Position numbers and translations under genes: made by a program. Of a stretch of DNA of 64,000 nt, positions 26,290-36,677 are shown one piece after another. The notes beneath the pieces were generated by a model that ran no database searches, was not told the origin of the DNA, and saw only the letters and a list, made by a program, of their open reading frames with translations. Origin of the DNA: Atherinomorus stipes (lineage: Eukaryota > Chordata > Actinopteri > Atheriniformes > Atherinidae); the NCBI GenBank assembly GCA_023101725.1, contig JALJCO010001181.1, positions 124,001-188,000 on the forward strand, read 5' to 3'. Every line of letters starts with the position of its first letter. Position 1 is the first letter of the stretch.

Positions 26290-26565
26290 CTAAGACAAGT
26301 TTTAAAACTCATCTGAAAACCTATTTTTATTCTTTGGCTTTCAACGTAGCATGAGACTGTTTTTGTGTTGTGTGATTTGTTTTAGTTTTTGGTTTTAATT
26401 GTTTTAAATTATTTTTACTTATTTGTTCTTAATTGTTTTATTCATTTAAATTGTTTTGTTGTTTTAGAACTGTTCTAGCTATTTGCTTGATGTGTACAGC
26501 ACTTTGCTCCAACAATGGTTGTTTTAAAGGACTTTACAAATAAAGCTGAGTTGAGTTGTTTGGCT
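26290..26565 (+). repeat. LINE 3' tail
   Basis: AAAACTCATCTGAAAACCTA runs to TGTACAGCACTTTG and GGACTTTACAAATAAAGCTG, the 3' end type of fish L2/CR1 LINEs. Similar tails sit at about 35320-35385 and 38395-38455. Confidence 0.7.
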
Positions 26566-27224
26566 TTAACACAGGAGATGTGCAAAATTTTATTGCAAAT
26601 TAATAAATCAGGTGTGTGTAATATGTGTGAATGACTGGCCCACTTGACTCACTGAATAAATAAGAGATATAAATGACAAAACTTCTGTCAACATAATTAA
26701 GGTAACCTTTTTTTCCCCACAAAGCCACACCTTCATCCCATCAGAAAATGTGAACCAGCATCATGTTATTAATTATGTTTAAAATAAAATAGATTAAAAC
26801 ATCATGATTGATAACCAAGAAAAAAAAAAAAAAAAACATAAAATGAAACTTTATGTTCAAGTGCTGTTCAGGTGAACTTGTCTCTCAGCTCACTCATCCC
26901 TCCTGTTTCATCACTCCCAAGCCTTCAGGCTGCTGCCATGTGCAATAAATAACAAGCAGCATGGTCCCAACATGCCTGCTGAGCTCAGCGCCATAAATGT
27001 GGAGGAAAGCTAAGGAAGGAAAATGTTTGGCCCGCATATCTGTTGTCTGCAGACGTCTGACTGTAATGAAGACACTATAGCCTATCTATGTACAGATTCC
27101 AAATAATCTCAATGACATGACCCTATAAAAACAAAACATTTAATGAGAAATATTTTATCCCACAATGTTGAAGTAGATGTTTTTTTTGTTGTTGTTGTTT
27201 TGTCTAAAGATAAATAAAAATGAA

Positions 27225-27720
27225 AATAATGACTTGTTCCGGAGGCAGAAATGATCTCCAGTTCATGTCTTGTTCTGGACTAGTTGAAGCCGCCACTGAA
27301 CATGCTGGGTTGTCTTTGTTGTGTAGAGGATGTGAAGCATCATCCTTTATTTTCAGCAGCATTTTTTCCAGACAATCAGCTCCAGCGGCTCCAGAGTTTC
27401 CCCCCCAGCACAGAACCAGCTCAGTTTATTCAGTCTCCTCAAGTCTCTGGGTTCTGATCCTGCAGCCCCAACAGATGCTGCAAAGCTGAGCACTTTCCAC
27501 AACAGACTTATAGAAGATATGCAACATGACACGAGATGATCTCAGTTTACTTAAAAAGTAGAGTCTGTTCTACCCATAATTGTAGATGCTTCTGTTACAT
27601 TTCCAGTCCAGTCTGATGTCCAGCTGAACTACAAGGTACTTGTCTATTCCTCCACTACCTCCATCTTTTCTCCCAGGGTGCCACACTTTGTTTACTTTGG
27701 TTCCTCCTGAAGTCAACAAT
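27225..27720 (-). mobile_element. LINE ORF2 C-terminal remnant
   Basis: On the minus strand a frame reads GADCLEKMLLKIKDDASHPL and RSFLPPEQV, matching the conserved end of many fish non-LTR ORF2 proteins (L.KI.DD.SHPL ... RSFLP). Stops interrupt the rest. Confidence 0.7.
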
Positions 27721-27774
27721 CACTCTTTTTTAAGGTTTTTTTGGGATCTAGTGGCCTTTACATGGCAGTATATT

Positions 27775-27918
27775 GACAGGAAAGGGGGCAGAAAGAGTAG
27801 GGAACGACATGCAGCAAAGGGACTCGGACTGGGAATCAAACCAGGGCCGACTGCACTGAGGAACTGTAGCCTCTGTTCATGGGGCGGCTGCTCAACCAAC
27901 TGAGCTGAACGCCGCCCC
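27775..27918 (-). repeat. tRNA-derived SINE (second family)
   Basis: The minus strand reads GGGGCGGCGTTCAGCTCAGT then TGGTTGAGCA (A box), GGTTTGATTCC (B box) and the tail TTGCTGCATGTCGTTCCC, a common fish SINE pattern. Confidence 0.8.
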
Positions 27919-28883
27919 AATCATTCATTTGTTTGGCTGGTGTTTAAGATGTGGTGATTGTTTCTGCACCATCTGACAAACTGACCGACCAGTTCTCTGT
28001 ACTCAGCTTCTTGTCCATCACCGATGCTCATCACCACTGCAGATATCAGATATCATAACCATAAAGAAGCAGATTGATCAACAAATAAATTCTGTCCTCC
28101 TGACACCAAATATATCAAATTTTATACATACTGTTTCTGTGGCCTGGAGCATCACCTTCTGCCTCCTGGTGAAAACCTTTAGCACTGCAATAATTCTGAC
28201 ATATCACCGAATAAACAACATTATGTAAAATAATTTTTTGTAATTTTTTACTAATTCATTTACCATTTGTTAAGACCACATAAAGACGTAAGATAGAATT
28301 TTTTTTTTAAGGATTTCTGGCCATTATTTCATGAGCCATGCACTAAAGGGGTTAATCTCACCAGGCAGGTTTACCGAATGTGACTTTGAAATACTTGTTG
28401 CTGTGGTTACAGCGCTCTCTCACATCTTGGCATGGTGCTTTTACAATCACGTGAAAAAGAAAGTGAAAAAAGAAAGTAAATTCTTTTAAACTTCAAAAGT
28501 ATTACAACTGATCAGCAAAAAACAAAAACAAAAAACTGATCTTCACCACGTTTAAAAACCGTGAAAATACAACCTGACAAGAACATTGTCAGCACATTAA
28601 ATATCATAGTCACTCATTTGTTCAACAAAAACTATACAACAGTACAACAGTCCTGACTACATCAGAAATTCTGATGTAAATATTTCTCTTAGAGTGTCAT
28701 CTCATGAAACAACTTAATCCTACATTAACTGATGACTGATTTGGAAATTTTATATGACTACACTTTCAGATATATTATCTCCCTGTTTTTGTTTTCATGT
28801 AAAAAAAAAAAAGTCTCAAACAATCTATACATTAAAGACAAAAAAAACTGAACATAATTAAAAAGAATAAGTAGATTGTGGTG

Positions 28884-28951
28884 GCCCTAGTAGCCAAAAG
28901 TTACACAGTAACCTTTTAAAGGGATACTGTGTAACTTTTGGCCACTAGGGG
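28884..28951. repeat. 32-bp-arm palindrome centred on TTTAAA
   Basis: GCCCTAGTAGCCAAAAGTTA continues to TTTAAA and is mirrored by TAACTTTTGGCCACTAGGGG. It is the end of one TTAA element facing the end of another of the same family. Confidence 0.85.
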
Positions 28952-29634
28952 CACTAAACTTGTAACTTCCCACAGGTCAAGTCAAAGTTAACTTTATTGT
29001 CAAATGTGCCACATGTTAGACATACAACACTGATGAAATTACAGTCCTCTCAAACCAATGGTGCATATGAATAAAATATAATAAACTATAAGATAAAAAT
29101 ATAGGAATCCGCTTGGATAAACTAGAAATCTAAACACGAAACTAAGTTTAAAATCCTAAAAAAAGATTACAGATTTACAAATAGGGTGACAGTAGACAAT
29201 GTGAACGGTATTGCGATCCTAATGTAGGAAGTAGTGCAAAAATTACAGTGCAATGACAATGTAAACAATGTAACTGTAGCATGTAACAGTAAGTTTTTTT
29301 TTTAGCAATGTAACAGTACAGTGGCAGTAGTGCAAATAATGCATATGACCTGTTGCACAATTACACAGTCTTTATCCATATTTGAATCATGTTTGCAGAC
29401 CACTTTGAGCAGCTGATAGTGAAGTAATTGAGTCATGAAGCAAAGCGCTCCAGGTCACATGACCCAATGAAAGGGGGATCCGCTCATTCAAAGTTACAAT
29501 GTCTGGTTTTTGAGGAGGGCAGCCCCCTCGGAGCACTGACATGAGTCAAGCGTTGTATATTAACCCCAGAAATCATCTTTTATTACTAACATTAGGCTGA
29601 TGTTTAGGTCAAAAGTTACACGGTATCCCTTTAA
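28916..29634. mobile_element. TTAA-bounded MITE with an inner insertion
   Basis: Ends TTAAAGGGATACTGTGTAAC and the complement of TTAAAGGGATACCGTGTAAC; same family as 25172-25561. About 410 bp (28976-29390, from TCAAGTCAAAGTTAACTTTA) is extra relative to that copy and looks like a separate repeat. Confidence 0.8.
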
Positions 29635-30323
29635 AGACTCACAACGGCACTTTTAAACCTTAAAAATCGAGTAGCACCTAGCTGCAGCCGGAGCCTCTAC
29701 AAACCACGCCCCCTACAAACCACACACACCATAGGAGCGTGTGGAACCTAACCCTAACCCCTCCCCTAACCCTAATGACCATTTGCCTACGTCACTACAA
29801 ACTATGCCCATTTTCACTACAAACCACGCCCAGTATCACGGCACGCCTCTGGTTCTGCGGCTGCAGCTGTGTATACTTGTAAAAATCAGCATTTCTGGCT
29901 CGTTTTGATGACACGGCAACATTCATTATGCACATTTTGGAGCCATCACTGTTCAGAGGCGTCCTGGGGCTGAGAAGCAGCAGTATGTAAGTTTCCCATC
30001 TGGGATGCGACTGTGACTTTGCAGCTGACTATTGGTTGCGTACCGCGTCACTTACTAGCAAACTGATATGAACCAAGTATCAACACCGCGGATGTTTTGA
30101 ACGCGCATCATGTCGGATTCAGTAAAGAAACGCAGGGAAACACTACCGGAGGTAGAAAGGAAAAGAAAGAGAGAAGGGACAGAACAAGGGTCAAGATAAG
30201 ACTGTCTTTTGGTGGCTGGAGTGAATCGCAGTACAGATACAATGCAAGATGGATGCTAGTTTAGCCGCCAATAGGGGGCGCGTCACTGAGAAAACTGCCA
30301 GAAGTTCCATTGTGTGTCTTTAA
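29631..30323. mobile_element. TTAA-bounded MITE abutting the previous one
   Basis: Ends TTAAAGACTCACAACGGCAC and complement of TTAAAGACACACAATGGAAC, sharing TTAA 29631-29634 with its neighbour. Contains a basic frame MSDSVKKRRETLPEVERKRK (30110 on) ending at TAA. Related to 60783-61179. Confidence 0.8.
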
Positions 30324-31008
30324 AGAAGATTGATAAACCAATACAAAAGAGGGACATATAAGAAAGAGGAAAGAGATGAGACAGGTATCCTCTGAGAGAG
30401 GGGTGTGGTACTAACAGAAAACTCTCACTCAAGAGCAACTTGTCAGTTTGCAGCCATCAGTCAGTGAAGCTGCCAATCAATTGAAGTTAATTCGATTATT
30501 TCCATCAGGATGACCCTGTCTATTAACAGCCACTCTGCTATCTTTCTCACCAAAATGTCTGAGTTTGGATGATCGCTGGAGCTGAGGTTAAAGTCTGAAG
30601 ACCATGTGATTCATTTTTCATCAGGATACTACTAAGTGGTCTTCAATTGTAGGAAATGGGACATTTAGTGAGATAAGCACGTTTTTAATCCTAAATGATC
30701 GCCTACGGGAATTAACATGCAGCAACACAGACAAGATTTCTATCTCATAAATTAAACTGAAGCAAAAGCACCACAAAGTTTAAGGCTTTGGTGGATTCCT
30801 ATTTCCAATGTGAAGTTCCTGTTTTAGAAAAGCATGTTTGTACAAAGTATGTCAACAAGTATCACTTCCTGTGAGACAGGAAAGAGCTGCGAAAATGGAA
30901 AATCCTGCCTGTTTGCTTGTTAAATACTACTTTAGTGTTAATTATGCTGGTCTCACTGCAGTGTTTGACGAGTGGATCGATCTGTTTGTGTTATCAAAGG
31001 TTACTCAC

Positions 31009-31111
31009 CGTAGGAACCCCTTCAAGGGGAGTGTTGGCTGTAGTAGGCGTTGAGAAGGCAGGTCTTTTCTGATGCAGGGTCACCCACCACCACACACTTC
31101 AAAGTATTCAT
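31009..31111 (-). pseudogene. Broken exon 1 of the degenerate Cdc42 copy
   Basis: 103 nt against 105 in the intact gene. ATG is kept and the reading starts MNTLKCVVVGDPASEKTCLL, then runs NAYYSQHSP into TGA. After a +1/-3 indel pair the other frame resumes an alignable NTPLEGVPT up to a good donor gtgagtaacc. The acceptor side has lost most pyrimidines (caacttaag). Confidence 0.85.
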
Positions 31112-31449
31112 CTTAAGTTGAGGAATGTAAGAAATTGAAGAGAAAAGGGGAGATCAGCAATGAAAAAGGTGAGAAGTCGTTTTTGTTGTTTTATTTAAAT
31201 GTTTGACAGACATAAATACAAATAAAAAGGATTTTCAATGAACAGCCTTAATGAAGGAGGAAAATCTGAACAAATCCAGAATTTGATGTTAGTGACACAC
31301 TCAAAAAATGCTGAAAAAAATGAGGTATTTCTAGAAAATTAAATAATTGATGACAGGTGAGGGTGCCAGGATCTGGTGTCTAAGAAAATATGAAAATTTC
31401 AAAGAAATAAGAAATCCTTTAATATCTTTACTTTATTATACTATGAAAA

Positions 31450-32100
31450 AATGTAGAAACTGAAACGTATAGAGGCTGATGTTTGACAGTACTGTTGGAT
31501 GTGTGTAATCCTCCAAGTGGTGTGATGGTCCAAGCTAAAAAAAATCATTGTCACTCACAACATCCAACACAACATCCGAAAATAACCTGGAACGGTGCAC
31601 CAAGATGTCACCACGTTTTCTGAACACAAGCTCCTCTCATATGGACGAGACAGTGGACACATGTTCTGTGGTTGGATGAGTCCGCATTTCAGCTGCTGTT
31701 AGGAAAAAATGAACATCTGAAAACAACCACGGCTAAGACAAGCCTCCAGATGAGAGGTGCACAGACCAGCTTTAATGGTAGTATAGGAGTGCATGAGTAA
31801 CTTGTAACCCATTTCATCGGGTTGCAGCATAAATGAGGGCATGGAAATGAGGGTTATCATCAAAAAACAGCTAATGCTAAAACTCTGCAACATAACACAA
31901 GCAAGAGTGTTGATCTCCCTGTAAGCCATAGGCATGCTGTATGCATCATTGCTGCAGGACAATTGACCTATGGCTAAACCACGCCCCAAACCCGATGAGC
32001 CAATCACGGTGCACACAGCTAACCTAATACACTCGGACATTCTCTGCTTAAATATCCATTGAAGTGCATTTAAGTTAGTCCGTTTTTGTGTCTTTATGTG
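31450..32100 (+). mobile_element. Possible Tc1-like transposase scraps
   Basis: A frame reading LDESAFQLLLGKN (about 31672-31710) resembles the first catalytic block of Tc1 transposases (WSDES..QL). It is surrounded by stops and has no recognisable ends. The rest to 32.1 kb is unexplained; this block is absent from the matching flank of the functional gene. Confidence 0.4.
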
Positions 32101-33399
32101 TGTTTTTTTTAATGGTCAAACGGTGTGCATGGGGTACATGCAACTCCAACACTAGGTATCCTGAGAGGCTGGGCGATGGCGTGCCCTTTCCCAAGCCAGA
32201 TCTCAAATGAGAAAAGTGTCTGCTTTGGATGAAGTTATGCGGCAGACCATAACATCAACCGAACATGGATAAGATTAACAAGGATGTCTACATCTGTTCT
32301 AAGGTAAGTCAACATCGTATTTGAGGCAACATATTGTCACTTTGCTAGAAAGAAACATAAAGTTACCTTTAACATCCCTAACGTTAGCTTAAGTTAGCTA
32401 ATGCTAGCCAAATGTGCTAGTTTTTGTACTTTGGTAATTGTACATAAGAGGTCAGCTATAGCTATATTTTTTGTTTAGGCATTTTGTCAATGGAGGGTCC
32501 AGTTCTGAGTTCCCCCATCCTCACCAAGCTACAAGGAGTGGATCTACTGTAGGACAGAGGTGTTGTCCATCTCCAAAAAAGAGGCACATCAAACGTGTGT
32601 TGGGTGCACACATACATCAACACACATAATCAGGGCTTAAATGTGATCGTCTGCCAAAGCCGCGTGTTGTGTTGTGTAGTGGGTGGGTTGTGGTTAGGGA
32701 TAAAGTAAGGGTCAGGGTTAGATTTTGGTGGTATCGTGTAGAAACGTCGGTAATGACATGCCTCTGGCGTCCAAGCTGCAGAGACTTCACAGGCTTGATT
32801 TCGGCCACATAAATACTTCTGCACTGCCACTGCAAGGCCAATGAGGATGCAGAAGAGTGAAACACTGCTTAGGTAACCAATAGAATTAAATGTTTGTCAA
32901 GAAAACACCCCACCCTTCTTCTTCTTTGCCTGCATCTTTCAGCAACTTGAACAAACCTTGAGCTGTAAAGCTTGCATGAGCTGTATGCTTGCATGTATGT
33001 GTGGAAGCTGTAAAGCTGTGTTTATTACATGCTGTACAGAGAATCCAGATGCTAAGCAGGTCAGACCTTGGCTCATTAAGAGGGACAATAGCTGAAGGGT
33101 ATAGACTGCCACTTCATCACTGGCTCTTTGTTTGGACCGTTTGGCTGTGGCAGCATTCAGCTAAACTCTGATGAGTCATGGACAATGTTACTGGTCATGG
33201 TCTGCAGGGATGTTGCCACTGGTTTTTGTAAGAAAAATTCATCCCTCAGTGGTGATTTATTTGCGCATGAAAAGAATTCTGAAAAATTAACCTTATCATG
33301 CTGTACATCCCCAAACCAAACCCTGCTTTGGAAAACGTTCATTTGCTGCATCAAAAAACACAAAAAGCCTGGAACTAAATACTTCTTTCTGTCTCTGTT

Positions 33400-34960
33400 T
33401 TTAAAGGCCAACTAATGGCAATATTAATGTGCAAATGTATTACCCCAATCTAACATCACCTGACATCATTGGCTGTTTGGTCATTTAATTTGAGTCAGGC
33501 ATGTTTGAGCAGGAACACATTGAAAACCTGCAGGATTGCAGCCTTTGTAGGACCGAACTGGACAACCCAGCTCTGGCTTTTGCAAGTATTGCACATTTTC
33601 TCTCTAGAATATGGAAAACCAACTCACAATGCATCTACAAGAAAAAGCTTTTTTTTTAAAAATTAAACTGTGACAAAATAAGTAAATACAGAAGCGGATA
33701 GGACCGCTGAAGAAAAAAGAATAACATTCTGAGAAAAAAAAAGTCAGAATTCTGAGTTGAATTCTTGAATTTTTTTCCAGAACATTAAAAAAAAATTGGA
33801 GGTGGGGAGAAGGGATTTTTTTTTTAATGTGCTGGATAAAACAGTCAGAATTCTGAGAAAGAAGTCAGAATTTAATCTCAGAAATCTGACTTTTTTCAGA
33901 AATTGAAAAAAAGAAATCTCTAGAATTTTTTTTTCAACATTACGAACAAAAATAGACAGAATTGTGACTTTTATCTCAGAATCCGAAAAAACCCAAACAA
34001 AAAACCAAACAAAACAAAAAAAACCCTCCAGATAATTTTTTTTAATGTTCTGGGGGAAAAAAAAAGTCAAAATTCTGAAAATAAAGTCACAATTATGACA
34101 GAATTTCTTTTTTTTTCTTCAGTGGCCCTAATCCTCTTCTGTAAGTAAATAATGAGATGAACAGAAACTTTTAACACTCAGTTTAGATACAAAGCTAAAA
34201 CTAGAATAACTCAGCTCACTGCAGGACCAACATTGGAATTTTAAAGTTGTACTTCCGTGGTTATTTCATTAATATTTCTGTGTTCTCCATTATTATTGAA
34301 TGCATTCTGCATAGTTTCTGTTTAAAAAACCTTCTGGTTGCTTAGTATCCAGCTGTATTTGTATACTAGAAGAGAGGCTTGTGGTCCAACGGCAGGCTTT
34401 TCCGGGTCCTTCTCATGAATTTCCGTCTGATTGGCTGCCTCCCATCAGTGTATGAAGGAAGCTCCGCCCTCCGCTCTTATTTCGTTACAGACAGGAAATA
34501 GAGCCGACAAACAAGTTTGTTCCGCCATGCTAACAAACAGTTAGCTAATTAGCTTCTCAACTCCGAAACTACAGTCGTGCCGTCTTTACTTCTAGTGTGT
34601 AGTGGAGGGTTACCTGCCTTCCAATGGACAGATAGAAACCCCACGTGGGATACGCTATTTGCAATGTTACGTAGAAGTGCAAGGCTGTTCCCGATTAGCT
34701 CTTTTCTTCGTATTGTTTCTGTGATGAGGAAGCACAGCCGACTGGGGGGAACGCAACGCTAGCAAGTCAGCATGTGTAAGTAAACAAGGGGAAACCCTCC
34801 ATATTTCAGAAGGAGCAAGTTAAACGGGTTTTCAGTGGAAGGAGGCCTTTAATAAAAATTTGTCATTACTAATGGGAACGGACAATTATCTCCTCTCTTT
34901 CTTAATTAATATCCACAAAGCTTTTGAGTTTTCTATTGTGAAAATAAATGATTGGTGTTT
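33400..34960. other. No gene; GTCAGAATTCTGAG degenerate repeats
   Basis: At 33730-34110 the motif GTCAGAATTCTGAG and near copies recur with A/T runs. The rest (34.1-34.9 kb) has GC-richer patches but no recognised exon. Confidence 0.6.
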
Positions 34961-34964
34961 ATAC

Positions 34965-35155
34965 TTTACAGGTAGGCACCTCCAGTCCCCAAGGGCTCAC
35001 ATCCTGCAGGTAATAAGAGTTTCCTCACTGTAGCACACCTGACTCAGATCAGTGGATAATTAGCAGACTCATGCACAGTTTGATGTCAGGCATTGCACTA
35101 TACTGTACCTGCAGGATGCTGGCCCTTGGGGATTGGAGTTGCCTACCACTGCTTT
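34965..35155. mobile_element. Small MITE with about 45-bp inverted repeats
   Basis: The left GGTAGGCACCTCCAGTCCCC through CATCCTGCAGGTA is mirrored at the right by TACCTGCAGGATGCTGGCCC through GGAGTTGCCTACC. Confidence 0.85.
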
Positions 35156-35399
35156 ATAGCAACTTCCACATAGAAAGCACAGCTTCAGCAACATAACAAT
35201 TGGCCTCATGGCAGGTCAGTCGGATCCAGATTTAGGTTACTAAAATTAAACTGCTTGACAGAACTGTTAAAGTAACTCATTACATATTATTTATGTAACT
35301 TGTATTTTATTTGTAAATTTATGTGCAGCACTTTGGTTGACTGCATTGTTTTTTTAAAATGCTTTACAAATAAAGTCAAATTGCACTCACCTTTAAAAA

Positions 35400-36670
35400 T
35401 TGTGGAGACGCTGAAAGCTTATTGACAACCAGATGCTAACATGAAGATACAATAGCTGGCTTGTTTTTAATCAGATGTCCAGGTCAAAGTTTAACTCTTG
35501 TCAGGTTAATAATATTCCTGCTGCACCTGAAGCCCAGGTGGTGCCTCAAGAAAATAGATGACTGCTTAGATGCCTGATCAAAACACTGCTGCATAATGAA
35601 GAACCATCATAAATATATTATATGGGAGGAAGACAACTACCGGAATTGGAGGGTGTCCTGTTATTGATGATACAAACCTGTTAATACTTTACAAAATATG
35701 ACTACTTGTGACTGATGCATTATACCTCCACAAAGGTATAGAATGTGAAAAACAATGAAAAATTGATCACAAAAAAAAGTATATATATATATATATACAG
35801 TGTATATATAGTTTAAACACACAATTCCCCTCGAGTGGGAACTGCCTCAGGTGATTCTGTGTACTCTGAGGACACAAAAAGCACCTGAATGCAACATCCA
35901 CTCTGATCCCTGTCAGAGCTGTCGCATAGGCTTTGGAATGACTGTCTGTCTCAAATATTCAAGTAAAGAGGGAGGGCAGGTTGGGGGGGACAATAAAAGC
36001 AGGCATCTAGCTGGACAAGTTGAAACGTGAAGACAGAAATAACGGAGGATCTCGAATAGATCAAAAAGAAAAGAAATATGATGGGAGAAATAATAAAATA
36101 ATAAAAAAAGGTATTGAAATTATAATTAGAGATGAAGAAAATGTAGTTAATGAGGGGAAAATAAGAAAATTAAAAAAAATCAATAAAATATAAAAAAATA
36201 AATTTTCAAAAAAAAAAATTAAAAAAAAAAAAGGAATAAATTTTTCTAGGGGATGAAATAAATATTATATATATATTTTTTTATTAAGGAATGGAAATGA
36301 AAGGAGAGAGAAGAGGATAATCAAATATCAAAAATAGAAATTATTAATATAACTGAAGGCCACTTGGGATTAGCGAAAACAAGAACACAAAAAAAAAGAA
36401 GAGAAAAGGCAAAAGCGAGGAAAAAGCGGGGGGAAGGGAGAAGAGGGCTGGGGAGAGAGCGCGGGTATCATGAGAGAGACATAGGAAAATCATCATAAAG
36501 CAGAATTGTTACAGAGTCTGGGCCTGGTTTGTGTCATTTTTGTGCTCATCATGAATGAACTAAACGATCAATAAACAAATGAAACAAAATATTTGCATCT
36601 ACTCTTCTGTTCCCCTTGCGTTTATTGTATAATAAATGTGTATGATTTGTTTGTGGTGGAGTCTTTTCAT
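35400..36670. other. No gene; AT-rich spacer between the two units
   Basis: Includes an (AT)n patch near 35790 and a long A-rich stretch (36050-36420). No exon or element ends recognised. Confidence 0.5.
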
Positions 36671-36677
36671 TTTGCTT

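Larger units (their letters stand above)
22009..31111 (-). pseudogene. Degenerate tandem copy of the Cdc42-type gene
   Basis: Five blocks match the coding exons of the downstream-coordinate gene in order and orientation: 31111-31009, 24640-24568, 24381-24272, 23658-23461 and 22098-22009. The last four keep length, frame and GT-AG sites and still end with a prenylation-type box (CILL) and TAG. Exon 1 is broken: net 2-nt loss, TGA at codon 30, and P-loop changed to GDPASEKT, which removes two of its glycines. The residues equivalent to G60 and Q61 are A and H. Such a protein would not be expected to bind or hydrolyse GTP normally. No counterpart of the promoter exon was found. Most likely a pseudogene; expression from another first exon cannot be excluded. 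Confidence 0.85.
18440..33400. repeat. Segmental tandem duplication, downstream unit
   Basis: Exons, introns and both flanks align with 38.5-54.3 kb. Examples: 18470-18660 with 38610-38830; 26870-26990 with 45245-45365; 30850-31010 with 52470-52645; 32930-33220 with 53860-54190 (shared CTGCCACTTCATCACTGGCT). Homology may reach 35160-35220 against 55725-55790. The unit is split by later element insertions. Confidence 0.85.

Noticed and set aside
29745..29785. CCTAACCC-like phrases resembling telomere repeat
   Set aside because: Only a few imperfect units inside a MITE; not a telomeric array.
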